The translations under genes were made by a program, and so were the position numbers. From Serratia sp. DD3 (lineage in GTDB: Bacteria > Pseudomonadota > Gammaproteobacteria > Enterobacterales > Enterobacteriaceae): DNA of 22,628 bases. Under the pieces are notes generated by a model. It saw only the letters and a program-made list of their open reading frames with translations. It did not search any database and was not told the origin of the DNA. Numbering within the stretch: the stretch's first letter is position 1; each line of letters starts with the position of its first letter. The stretch covers positions 1-22,628 of the forward strand of contig NZ_AYKS02000076.1 in the NCBI RefSeq assembly GCF_000496755.2, read 5' to 3'. Positions 1 through 6,828 of this stretch are shown in pieces.

Positions 1-174
1 GAGAGGCCATGGCAGAGACGTGGCTTTAAAGCGGGCAAGGACCTCAAAAACCGTTGATGAACTGACTTTCATCGTCAGCCCGATGCAACGGTTGGTCAGC
101 TTCTGGTCGAACTTGAGCTGAAGGATCTTAAAACAGGTTTCCATAGAACTCCTGGCTTTTCTCTTTTTAGACAT
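1..174 (-). CDS. istA: IS21-family transposase IstA, N-terminal fragment (cut by window edge)
   Basis: Reading the minus strand from ATG at 174 gives 58 residues with no stop before the window edge. Residues 11-58 (start METCFKILQLKFDQ, later VLARFKATSLPWPL) resemble the N-terminal helix-turn-helix region of IS21-family IstA proteins, which typically read like LQLKFDQGLSNRAIA followed by an RFxAxGLxWPLP stretch. That similarity is from memory of the family. Two starts are possible: ATG at 174 (GGAG six bases upstream) or ATG at 144 (AGGAG five bases upstream, beginning METCF). Several positions differ from the usual family sequence (CIGLTMKVSSST where IARSCxISHST is usual), so it may be a divergent or decaying copy. 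IstA would be the DDE recombinase and its partner IstB an AAA+ ATPase; neither the catalytic domain nor istB is within the window. Confidence 0.7.
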   Translation of the reverse strand, partial: MSKKRKARSSMETCFKILQLKFDQKLTNRCIGLTMKVSSSTVFEVLARFKATSLPWPL

Positions 175-250
175 CGATGTCTCCATTGGCGTAAAAATCA
201 GCCATGGAGACCGTGTAAGAAAGAGTTAATTCCCGGAGTGATCGGCAGGA

Positions 251-367
251 TGCCAAACCATGATCGGAGATGCGTGCCAAACCGTGATCGATTGTGATGC
301 CAAATCGCGATCGGAGATGCATGCCAAATCATGATCGATTCGAATGCCAAACTGTGATCGATTCAGA
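251..367. repeat. Tandem 47-bp repeats at the IS21-like terminus (five sub-repeats)
   Basis: Five copies of TGCCAAAYCRTGATCG start at 251, 275, 298, 322 and 345, spaced 24, 23, 24 and 23 bases. They form a higher-order 47-bp unit (251-297 and 298-344) plus a half unit (345-367). Within each unit the first sub-repeat is followed by GAGATGC and the second by ATT. GATC occurs at 240, 262, 286, 309, 333 and 356. IS21-family elements are known to carry multiple repeats near their ends that bind transposase, so this array upstream of istA is most simply its transposase-binding end. Confidence 0.75.
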
Positions 368-379
368 CGCCATTTTGCA

Positions 380-1234
380 CTACTCAGCATTTGAATGAGC
401 TTGGGTATCGCTGGCACTGTTTAAGGGTATTTCCAGTAGCTGAGAGATTAATGGCCGCTGATCACTGTTTTGCAGCCAGACGGCGTACAACGGACGAATA
501 ACCGGTGGGACCTTGGCAATCGCGATCAATTGTGGGTACTCTTGTTCCCACTGACTGGGAAGGAAAGCGCATCCCCCTGTGGTCTGCAGTAATTGGTAAG
601 CCAAGTGTGCTGACGTGGTGGTAAGTACCGGCATATTATCGCCCTCCAGCATGTGACTTTGTTGCTGGTGAAAATCGGCTCCCCATTCCAGCTTGATGTA
701 GGGCATCGGGGTTTGCTTGTTGTGTAATGCCGATGAAAATAGACGTAACGAGAAGTTCCCCATTAACTGGCTTGTCAACTCATCCATTTTTGGCGGTTCG
801 GTGGTGATCAGTAAGTCGAGTTGCCTTTCATGGAGTTGTTTTACCAGTGAGTCGCGTAACGCTATCCTGGCTTCAAGCTGTAGGGCTTCACGCTGCTGGT
901 AGAGTGATTGTAACCAAGGGGTCAAGCAGGCCTCCCAGAGCGCTGCTGTCGCACCTATCGACAGTTCAGTGTGCTGTAGCGATCTAACGACCTCTTTTTT
1001 TGCCAGTTGCCAGGTGTTCATCAGGTCTTCTGCGTAGGGTAACAATCGTTCCCCGGCGGGCGTCAGACGGATGTTATTACGGTGTCGGGTAAATAAATTC
1101 GTACCTAATTGATTTTCAAGCTGGCGGATACGAAAGCTTACCGCAGATTGCGTTAAGTATAGGGATTCCGCTGCTCGGCCAAAGTGACGCGTTCTACTGA
1201 CCTCCAGAAAGGTTTTCAGTAATTCGGTATCCAC
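380..1234 (-). CDS. hdfR: LysR-family transcriptional regulator HdfR
   Basis: HdfR is a LysR-type regulator. In E. coli it represses the flagellar master operon flhDC and is itself repressed by H-NS. The protein shows the N-terminal winged HTH of the family ([20 protein letters not shown], then [21 protein letters not shown] residues) and is very close to E. coli HdfR at residues 1-55. I chose GTG at 1234 because it gives a 284-residue protein beginning MDTELL as in E. coli (279 residues) and has GGAG six bases upstream. ATG at 1240 and TTG at 1246 are in frame but sit on or too near that ribosome-binding site. The stop codon (380-382) lies immediately against the inferred IS21 boundary, so the last few residues could be altered by the insertion, although the length is normal. 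The gene is divergent from maoP. Confidence 0.92.
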   Translation of the reverse strand: MDTELLKTFLEVSRTRHFGRAAESLYLTQSAVSFRIRQLENQLGTNLFTRHRNNIRLTPAGERLLPYAEDLMNTWQLAKKEVVRSLQHTELSIGATAALWEACLTPWLQSLYQQREALQLEARIALRDSLVKQLHERQLDLLITTEPPKMDELTSQLMGNFSLRLFSSALHNKQTPMPYIKLEWGADFHQQQSHMLEGDNMPVLTTTSAHLAYQLLQTTGGCAFLPSQWEQEYPQLIAIAKVPPVIRPLYAVWLQNSDQRPLISQLLEIPLNSASDTQAHSNAE

Positions 1235-1278
1235 ACCCATCTCCAATTTTTTTTGTCGTTAAGATTTAAATGTTTTGT

Positions 1279-1310
1279 TTTACACAGTCTCAAGCCTATC
1301 TAATACTCCG
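1279..1310 (+). promoter_or_regulatory. Probable maoP promoter
   Basis: A hexamer TCTAAT (1299-1304, five of six matches to TATAAT) lies 18 bases after TTGTTT (1275-1280). It is followed by a GC-rich stretch, CTCCGCGCC, typical of growth-rate-controlled promoters. TTTACA at 1279-1284 is an alternative -35 with a short spacer. Assignment is by position and consensus only. Confidence 0.4.
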
Positions 1311-1316
1311 CGCCAT
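1300..1316 (+). promoter_or_regulatory. maoS: maoS-like 17-bp site (Ori macrodomain)
   Basis: The bases CTAATACTCCGCGCCAT lie between hdfR and maoP. As I recall it, this is the 17-bp maoS sequence of E. coli, which acts with MaoP to organise the Ori region of the chromosome and lies in the same intergenic space. The exact sequence of E. coli maoS is from memory. The site overlaps the probable maoP promoter, so conservation could partly reflect promoter function. Confidence 0.6.
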
Positions 1317-1353
1317 AAGTAGCAAGGCTATAAGAGAATTAGGAGCGTGTCAG

Positions 1354-1692
1354 ATGGCGGATAGCTTCATCACGAACAATCGTTTTTTTGATAATAAACA
1401 CTATCCTCGCGGGTTTTCCCGTCACGGCGATTTCACCATTAAAGAAGCGCAATTGCTAGAGCGCTTTGGGTATGCGTTCAATGAGTTGGATTCTGGTAAA
1501 CGCCAGCCAGCGACCGAAGAGGAACAGCAGTTCGTTGCTGTGTGTCTTGGCGAGCGTGAACCGGTGACGGAACAAGAAAAAGTATGGTCGAAATATCTGG
1601 CGCGTATTCGTCGCCCGAAAAAATTCCATACCCTGTCTGGTGGCAAACCACAGGCTGATGCGGTAGAAGACTACACTGAAAGCGACGATTAA
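1354..1692 (+). CDS. maoP: Macrodomain Ori organisation protein MaoP (YifE)
   Basis: The 112-residue product starts [20 protein letters not shown] and matches E. coli MaoP (formerly YifE, DUF413 family) in length and almost throughout, including [22 protein letters not shown] and the C-terminal HTLSGGKPQ and EDYTESDD. MaoP acts with the adjacent maoS site to constrain mobility of the Ori region of the chromosome. I chose ATG at 1354, with AGGAG at 1341-1345, over an in-frame ATG at 1270 that would add 28 unrelated residues and overlap the promoter and maoS site. A strong terminator follows the stop. Confidence 0.95.
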   Translation: MADSFITNNRFFDNKHYPRGFSRHGDFTIKEAQLLERFGYAFNELDSGKRQPATEEEQQFVAVCLGEREPVTEQEKVWSKYLARIRRPKKFHTLSGGKPQADAVEDYTESDD

Positions 1693-1697
1693 TCATC

Positions 1698-1720
1698 ATG
1701 GGGCCCTCGGCCCCATTTTT
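1698..1720 (+). terminator. Intrinsic terminator of maoP
   Basis: ATGGGGCC (1698-1705), loop CTC, GGCCCCAT (1709-1716), then a run of T to 1720. It ends the maoP transcript and overlaps the stop codon of the convergent comM at 1719-1721. On the minus strand the hairpin has no following T-run. Confidence 0.85.
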
Positions 1721-3242
1721 ACGCCAGGCTACGGTGCAATTGTAGCAACAGGCGATCCATTCTGCGGTAGCTCAGCGCTTCACTGAGGTGGCGTTTATCG
1801 ATATCTTTTTCCCCTGCCAAATCTGCCAGCGTGCGAGCCACTTTCAATATTCGATGCCAGGCACGAACTGATAATCCCAGTTTATTTAGCGTTTTTTCCA
1901 AAAACTCCGCATCTGCGGTGAGTAAATGACAATCGCGGTCTATTTCACGATTATTCAATAACGCGTTTACTTTCCCTGCACGCTCCAGTTGGCGCTCGCG
2001 TGCTTGTAATACTCGCTGCCGGACCTGCAGGCTGCTTTCCCCAGCATGGCGCTGCTTACCGAGCATACCTGGCGGTAATAGTGGTACTTCAATGGATAAA
2101 TCAAATCGATCAAGAAAGGGGCCTGAGAGCCGCCCGAGGTAACGTAAGATCTGTTGTGGTGGTGTGCGGTTATGAACGCCTTGGTAGTGCCCGGTTGGGC
2201 TGGGGTTCATTGCGGCAATCAATTGTACCCTGGCAGGGAACCGCACTTTGGCCGCAGCACGTGAAATTATAATTTCACCGGATTCCAGGGGTTCACGCAA
2301 TGCATCCAGTACCCGACGTTCGAATTCCGGTAACTCATCAAGAAACAGCACGCCATTATGGGCCAGCGATATCTCTCCGGGGCGTGGTAACGTTCCGCCA
2401 CCAACCAATGCGGCCATTGATGCGCTGTGGTGTGGGGCACGAAATGGCCGTTGGTGCCAGGGTAAGGTTTCATCTGGGTTATGCAATAAACTGGCAATGG
2501 CGACGCTTTCCAGTGCCTCCTGGTCGCTTAATGGGGGTAATAGTCCATTAAGACGGCTAGCCAGCATGGTCTTGCCGGTACCTGGTGGGCCGAGCAGCAA
2601 TAGGTTATGGCCACCCGCTGCCGCGATTTCCAGTGCTCGTTTAGCTTGTTCCTGGCCGATAACCTCCTGCAGGTCTGCACCTTCAGTGGAGATTGGGCTA
2701 GTAGGCTGCGCAACAGCGAATGCGAGTTCTTTTTTGCCCTGCAAGAATGCACAGACATCCAGTAAATGTTCCGCTACGCGGGTTTGGCTGTTTGGCAGGA
2801 GCCCGGTCTCTTTACCGTTAGCGGTGGCCAAAATCAGTTCGCGTTTGGCCTCAGTTGCCGCAATTGCGGCGGGAATGGCCCCGTAGACGGCGCGTAATGC
2901 ACCGGTAAGCGCTAATTCGCCGAGGAACTCGTAATCGGCCAGCTTATCTTTGGGGAGCTGTTGTGACGCGGCGAGAATACCTAATGCAATAGGCAAGTCA
3001 TAACGCCCCCCTTCTTTGGGGAGGTCAGCCGGGGCCAGGTTGATGGTGATGCGCTTAGCGGGGAAGGTGAACCCATTATTGATTAATGCACTGCGTACTC
3101 GATCACGGGCCTCTTTGACTGTTGTTTCCGGTAGGCCAACCAACGTGAGGCCAGGCAAGCCATTGCTGATATGAACTTCTACCATGACTGAGGGCGCCTG
3201 CACACCGATTATGGCGCGGGTATAAATGACTGCCAGTGACAT
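1719..3242 (-). CDS. comM: ComM/YifB-family AAA+ ATPase (Mg-chelatase-like)
   Basis: The 507-residue protein has the YifB/ComM architecture. An N-terminal Lon-protease-like fold without a protease role (residues 1-170, with VEVHISNGLPGLTLVGLPET) precedes an AAA+ Mg-chelatase-like domain with Walker A GPPGTGKT at 218-225 and Walker B VLFLDE at 298-303, then a C-terminal helical domain (LSVRAWHRILKVARTLADL). In naturally transformable bacteria ComM is a hexameric helicase promoting branch migration during integration of incoming DNA. In enterobacteria the gene (yifB) is conserved but its role is unclear. The start has AAGGAG seven bases upstream. Length matches E. coli YifB (506). The gene is convergent with maoP and divergent from the ilv operon. 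Confidence 0.93.
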   Translation of the reverse strand: MSLAVIYTRAIIGVQAPSVMVEVHISNGLPGLTLVGLPETTVKEARDRVRSALINNGFTFPAKRITINLAPADLPKEGGRYDLPIALGILAASQQLPKDKLADYEFLGELALTGALRAVYGAIPAAIAATEAKRELILATANGKETGLLPNSQTRVAEHLLDVCAFLQGKKELAFAVAQPTSPISTEGADLQEVIGQEQAKRALEIAAAGGHNLLLLGPPGTGKTMLASRLNGLLPPLSDQEALESVAIASLLHNPDETLPWHQRPFRAPHHSASMAALVGGGTLPRPGEISLAHNGVLFLDELPEFERRVLDALREPLESGEIIISRAAAKVRFPARVQLIAAMNPSPTGHYQGVHNRTPPQQILRYLGRLSGPFLDRFDLSIEVPLLPPGMLGKQRHAGESSLQVRQRVLQARERQLERAGKVNALLNNREIDRDCHLLTADAEFLEKTLNKLGLSVRAWHRILKVARTLADLAGEKDIDKRHLSEALSYRRMDRLLLQLHRSLA

Positions 3243-3551
3243 ATTATTCTCCTTGCTGATGGCAATATCATGCGCGATGTCTCAGGAGCTTGCTGTTGGC
3301 GTGTGATTAACTTGCGAAGTAACAGGAAATCAAAATTGATTTATTGCTGTGAGCTGCTAGGTTTTTTCTAAGCAGTTCGCATGTGAGGTCAGTCGCTAGC
3401 GGGTTTAGGGTTCGGCACTGTTGAGTTTTCACTATTGCCAGGTATTTTCGGGGGCAGGAATAGCAGGCCAGTATCCCGCTTTATTGATTGAATTTATGGC
3501 AGTTTTTATCCGGTGTTTTTAGTTTGAGTCGAATAATAGCGCAAAAAAAAG
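3243..3551. other. Non-coding space between comM and the ilv promoter
   Basis: No convincing gene is seen. The region holds an imperfect hairpin, GAGCTGCTAG (3351-3360) pairing with CTAAGCAGTTC (3368-3378) around a T-rich loop, and an imperfect AT-rich palindrome, ATCAA-AA-TTGAT, near 3330. An A-tract (3543-3550) lies just upstream of the ilv promoter. By analogy with E. coli, where IHF binds upstream of the ilvGMEDA promoter, this space probably carries upstream activating sites. I could not find a clean IHF consensus. Confidence 0.5.
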
Positions 3552-3579
3552 TTGCCATTTCACTCGTGACTGTGATAAC
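3552..3579 (+). promoter_or_regulatory. Probable promoter of the ilvLXGMEDA operon
   Basis: TTGCCA (3552-3557) and GATAAC (3574-3579) are separated by 16 bases, with an A-tract immediately upstream (3543-3550) that could act as an UP element. The predicted start near 3586 gives a short leader before ilvL, as in E. coli. The site is chosen by consensus and position, not by direct homology. Confidence 0.5.
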
Positions 3580-3623
3580 TCTGTATACATTGGTTCAAGA
3601 TGAATACAGTGAACAACTCGATT

Positions 3624-3722
3624 ATGAAAGCCCTAGCCCAAGTGATTAGCCTAGTCGTGATTAGTGTGGTGGTGATTATTATCCCACCGTGCGGGGCGGC
3701 ACTTGGACGAAGAAAGGCTTAG
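3624..3722 (+). CDS. ilvL: ilvGMEDA operon leader peptide IlvL
   Basis: The 32-residue leader reads MKALAQVISLVVISVVVIII and continues PPCGAALGRRKA, nearly identical to E. coli IlvL (also 32 residues) in its second half. It is packed with Val, Ile and Leu codons: about 13 of the first 20 residues. Ribosome stalling at these codons when charged Val, Ile or Leu tRNA is scarce prevents formation of the downstream terminator. I chose ATG at 3624 to match the E. coli length; an in-frame ATG at 3600 would add eight residues. Neither start has a strong Shine-Dalgarno sequence. This is multivalent attenuation, well established for this operon. Confidence 0.93.
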   Translation: MKALAQVISLVVISVVVIIIPPCGAALGRRKA

Positions 3723-3745
3723 CAAACAAGCCGGAATCGCAAGAT

Positions 3746-3778
3746 AACCCCCGTACCCAAAAGTTCGGGGGTTTTTTT
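3746..3778 (+). terminator. ilv operon attenuator
   Basis: AACCCCCG (3746-3753) pairs with CGGGGGTT (3766-3773) and is followed by seven T. It lies 24 bases after the ilvL stop, exactly where the E. coli attenuator sits, and controls read-through into ilvG. Confidence 0.93.
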
Positions 3779-3810
3779 ATGCCGAAAGAAAAGGACATAA
3801 GGAGCAGAGG

Positions 3811-3864
3811 ATGAGTCACAGAATAAACTGCACTTCCCACAGCAATGTGAGGAAACAGCCATGA
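3811..3864 (+). CDS. 17-residue upstream ORF overlapping ilvG (ilvX-like position)
   Basis: ATG at 3811 follows a strong ribosome-binding stretch (AGGAGCAGAGG, 3800-3810). It encodes [17 protein letters not shown], and the TGA stop overlaps the ilvG start as ATGA (3861-3864). E. coli has a 16-residue ORF, ilvX, in the same place between ilvL and ilvG. The residues here are not obviously similar to what I recall of E. coli IlvX, so the correspondence rests on position, size and coupling. A likely role is translational coupling of ilvG after attenuator read-through. ilvG also has its own upstream GAGGAAA, so coupling may not be obligatory. Confidence 0.6.
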   Translation: MSHRINCTSHSNVRKQP

Positions 3865-5507
3865 ATGGTGCCCAGTGGGTAGTTCAAGCATTGCGAGCTC
3901 AAGGTGTGGATACGGTATTCGGCTATCCGGGTGGGGCTATCATGCCGGTGTACGATGCGCTATATGATGGTGGAGTCGAACACTTGCTATGCCGTCATGA
4001 ACAGGGGGCAGTGATTGCGGCGATTGGTTACGCCCGCTCCAGCGGTAAAGTGGGGGTCTGTATTGCGACTTCCGGCCCTGGGGCCACTAACCTGATCACC
4101 GGTTTGGCCGATGCGCTGCTTGATTCAGTACCGGTGGTCGCCATCACGGGACAGGTAGGTTCTGCGTTTATTGGTACCGACGCGTTTCAGGAAGTCGATG
4201 TTCTGGGTCTCTCTTTGGCTTGTACCAAGCACAGTTTTCTAGTGGAGTCGCTGGAAGCCCTGCCAGGTATTATGACGGAAGCTTTTGCCATTGCTACCAG
4301 TGGCCGTCCTGGCCCGGTGTTGATCGATATCCCCAAAGATATCCAATTAGCACAAGGTGATTTACCGCCTCATTTGAGCCCGGTGGAAGATACACTGGCG
4401 CAGCCCACCGCTGAACTGGCTGCTGCGGCACAATTGCTGACACAAGCGAAAAAGCCGATGCTGTATGTGGGGGGCGGAGTCGGCATAGCACAGGCAGTAG
4501 CGGAACTGCGCGAGTTCTCTGCTATTACACAAATCCCAACCGTGGTGACCTTGAAAGGCTTGGGGGCTGCAGATGCCAATTCTCCATACTACCTTGGCAT
4601 GTTGGGTATGCACGGGACCAAAGCCGGCAACTTTGCTGTCCAGGAGTGCGATTTGTTGATTGCAGTTGGCGCTCGTTTTGATGATCGGGTGACCGGCAAG
4701 CTGAATACTTTCGCGCCCGAGGCCAAGGTGATCCATATGGATATTGACCCTGCGGAGATGAGCAAACTACGTCAGGCGCATGTTGCTCTACAAGGGGATT
4801 TGAAAAAATTGCTGCCGGTATTGCAGCAACCGTTGAATATCTCCCCTTGGCTGCAACGAATAGCGGAACTGAAAGAAACCCATCCTTGGCGCTATGATCA
4901 CCCCGGCCAACCCATCTACGCCCCGCTGTTACTTAAACAATTGTCTGAACGTATGCCTGCTAACGCCGTCGTCACAACCGATGTGGGTCAGCACCAGATG
5001 TGGGCAGCACAGCACATGAGCTTCACGCGGCCAGAGAATTTCATTACTTCCAGTGGTCTGGGGACCATGGGCTTTGGTATTCCTGCGGCGGTGGGTGCCC
5101 AGATGGCGCGTCCGGAAGATACGGTGATCTGTGTCTCTGGAGATGGTTCTTTTATGATGAATGTGCAAGAGCTGGGGACGATAAAACGGAAACAGTTGCC
5201 GTTGAAGATTGTGTTACTGGATAACCAGCGTTTAGGGATGGTTCGCCAGTGGCAACAACTGTTTTTTGATGGACGTTACAGCGAAACCAACCTTTCCGAT
5301 AACCCCGATTTTCTGATTCTGGCCAGCGCATTCGATATCCCTGGCCAACGCATTACCCGCAAAGATCAGGTTGCAGATGCACTTGACGCTTTATTTAACA
5401 GCCAAGGGCCTTATCTGTTGCAGGTTTCCATTGATGAACTTGAGAACGTCTGGCCATTGGTCCCGCCAGGTGCAGGTAACGAAACCATGTTGGAGAAAGT
5501 ATCATGA
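3861..5507 (+). CDS. ilvG: Acetolactate synthase II large subunit
   Basis: The enzyme condenses pyruvate with pyruvate or 2-oxobutyrate to give acetolactate or acetohydroxybutyrate, the first common step of valine and isoleucine synthesis. The 548-residue length equals the E. coli family member. Visible features are the N-terminal pyrimidine-binding domain with the catalytic ThDP glutamate E47 ([11 protein letters not shown]), the central domain with [11 protein letters not shown], and the C-terminal ThDP/Mg motif starting GDGSFMMN at 427 and ending in [14 protein letters not shown]. Unlike E. coli K-12, where ilvG is frameshifted, the frame is open throughout, so isozyme II should work and confer growth in valine. 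The start overlaps the upstream small ORF, and the stop overlaps ilvM by four bases (ATGA). Confidence 0.97.
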   Translation: MNGAQWVVQALRAQGVDTVFGYPGGAIMPVYDALYDGGVEHLLCRHEQGAVIAAIGYARSSGKVGVCIATSGPGATNLITGLADALLDSVPVVAITGQVGSAFIGTDAFQEVDVLGLSLACTKHSFLVESLEALPGIMTEAFAIATSGRPGPVLIDIPKDIQLAQGDLPPHLSPVEDTLAQPTAELAAAAQLLTQAKKPMLYVGGGVGIAQAVAELREFSAITQIPTVVTLKGLGAADANSPYYLGMLGMHGTKAGNFAVQECDLLIAVGARFDDRVTGKLNTFAPEAKVIHMDIDPAEMSKLRQAHVALQGDLKKLLPVLQQPLNISPWLQRIAELKETHPWRYDHPGQPIYAPLLLKQLSERMPANAVVTTDVGQHQMWAAQHMSFTRPENFITSSGLGTMGFGIPAAVGAQMARPEDTVICVSGDGSFMMNVQELGTIKRKQLPLKIVLLDNQRLGMVRQWQQLFFDGRYSETNLSDNPDFLILASAFDIPGQRITRKDQVADALDALFNSQGPYLLQVSIDELENVWPLVPPGAGNETMLEKVS

Positions 5508-5761
5508 TGCAGCATCAACTCTCGATCCAGGCCCGCTTCCGCCCTGAAACATTAGAGCGGGTACTGCGCGTTGTACGTCATCGTGGTTTCCAGGTCTGCG
5601 CGATGAATATGGCAACAGAAATTAACGGCGACGAAATTAATATTGAATTGACAGTTGCCAGCCAACGTCCTGTAGATTTACTGTCATCCCAGTTAAGTAA
5701 GTTGATGGATATCTCCAGTGTTGAGATCCAGCAGCAAACCGCACAACAGATACGTGCCTGA
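5504..5761 (+). CDS. ilvM: Acetolactate synthase II small (regulatory) subunit
   Basis: This 85-residue ACT-type protein begins [20 protein letters not shown] and closely follows E. coli IlvM (87 residues), including [18 protein letters not shown] and [16 protein letters not shown]. IlvM pairs with IlvG and is required for full activity; AHAS II is the isozyme insensitive to valine. It overlaps ilvG by four bases, indicating translational coupling and matched production. ilvE follows after 21 bases. Confidence 0.96.
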   Translation: MMQHQLSIQARFRPETLERVLRVVRHRGFQVCAMNMATEINGDEINIELTVASQRPVDLLSSQLSKLMDISSVEIQQQTAQQIRA

Positions 5762-5782
5762 TGGCGCAAGAAGGAATAGAAC

Positions 5783-6709
5783 ATGACCAAGAAAGCCGAT
5801 TACATTTGGTTCAATGGCGATATGGTTCCCTGGGCGGATGCCAAGGTACACGTAATGTCACATGCGTTGCATTATGGGACCTCGGTGTTTGAAGGTGTAC
5901 GCTGCTATGATTCCTATCTGGGCCCAGTTGTCTTCCGCCATCGTGAACATATGCAACGCCTGCATGATTCGGCAAAAATTTATCGTATGCCAGTGGCGCA
6001 AACTGTCGATGAACTGATGGAAGCCTGCCGAGCAACACTGCGTAAAAACAATCTGGTGAGTGCTTATATTCGTCCGCTGGTGTTTATTGGTGATGTGGGG
6101 ATGGGGGTCAATCCGCCAGATGGCTATAAAACTGACGTGATTATTGCTGCATTCCCTTGGGGGGCTTATCTGGGGGAGGATGCATTGGACCAAGGTATTA
6201 ATGCGATGGTCTCTTCCTGGAACCGTGTGGCACCCAATACGCTACCTACCGCTGCTAAAGCCGGTGGCAACTATCTTTCCTCCTTGCTGGTGGGCAGTGA
6301 AGCACGCCGCCATGGTTATCAGGAAGGCATTGCACTCGATGTTCATGGCTATATCTCTGAAGGGGCGGGGGAGAACCTGTTTGAAGTAAAAGACGGTGTC
6401 CTGTTTACCCCGCCGTTTACCTCTTCCGCTCTACCGGGTATCACCCGTGATGCGATCATTAAACTGGCGCAAGATATGGGCCTTGAAGTCCGTGAACAGG
6501 TGCTTTCCCGCGAGTCGTTATATTTGGCCGACGAAGTGTTTATGTCCGGTACTGCGGCAGAAATTACCCCGGTACGTAGTGTGGATGGCATTCAGGTAGG
6601 GATCGGCAAGTGTGGCCCTATCACCAAACAGATCCAGCAGGCATTCTTTGGCCTGTTTACCGGCAAGACCGACGATAAATACGGCTGGTTGGATCCGGTG
6701 AATCAATAA
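5783..6709 (+). CDS. ilvE: Branched-chain amino acid aminotransferase
   Basis: IlvE is a fold-type IV PLP enzyme that transfers the amino group of glutamate to the 2-oxo acids of valine, isoleucine and leucine. The product is 308 residues (E. coli 309). The PLP lysine is K159 in TAAKAGGNYLSS. Also visible are FEGVRCY near residue 36, YIRPLVFIGDVGMGV near 95-109, and the phosphate-binding SGTAAEITPV near the C-terminus. It starts 21 bases after ilvM with AAGGAATAG upstream. It is followed by a 119-base space containing a palindromic element before ilvD. Confidence 0.97.
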   Translation: MTKKADYIWFNGDMVPWADAKVHVMSHALHYGTSVFEGVRCYDSYLGPVVFRHREHMQRLHDSAKIYRMPVAQTVDELMEACRATLRKNNLVSAYIRPLVFIGDVGMGVNPPDGYKTDVIIAAFPWGAYLGEDALDQGINAMVSSWNRVAPNTLPTAAKAGGNYLSSLLVGSEARRHGYQEGIALDVHGYISEGAGENLFEVKDGVLFTPPFTSSALPGITRDAIIKLAQDMGLEVREQVLSRESLYLADEVFMSGTAAEITPVRSVDGIQVGIGKCGPITKQIQQAFFGLFTGKTDDKYGWLDPVNQ

Positions 6710-6743
6710 CAAACTGTCCGCCGCATCGTCAAGATGCCGGGGT

Positions 6744-6802
6744 TATACCCAAGTTGATGTCAGTGACGGCTTGTCGCCCTTTCGACGTCACTTGGGGATA
6801 TA
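6744..6802. repeat. Palindromic intergenic element between ilvE and ilvD
   Basis: TATACCCAAGTTGATGTC on the left pairs with GACGTCACTTGGGGATA on the right, about 16 base pairs with one bulge and a few mismatches, around a loop containing GACGGC and GTCGCC. The left arm resembles intergenic stretches at 18748 and 20933 and the short start at 21366, suggesting a dispersed palindromic element. Within the operon it would be transcribed as a hairpin. Confidence 0.6.
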
Positions 6803-6828
6803 AATAATATATTTGGAGTAAAGAAAAC

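Larger units (their letters stand above)
1..379 (-). mobile_element. Right-hand part of an IS21-family insertion sequence, inferred end at 379
   Basis: The stretch combines an istA start on the minus strand with the terminal repeat array. Reading outward-in on the minus strand, the sequence next to hdfR begins TGCAAAATGGCGTCTGAATC. IS21 elements usually begin 5'-TG, so base 379 is a plausible outer boundary, directly touching the hdfR stop codon at 380-382. The boundary is inferred; the other end, which would define the target duplication, is outside the window. Confidence 0.6.

Noticed and set aside
226..417. 63-codon minus-strand frame over the IS terminal repeats
   Set aside because: It is a repeat-derived open frame (DRDLA/VWHASPI-like repetition) without gene features, crossing the inferred IS boundary.
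2248..2886. 212-codon plus-strand frame inside comM
   Set aside because: Antisense shadow of the conserved AAA+ domain.
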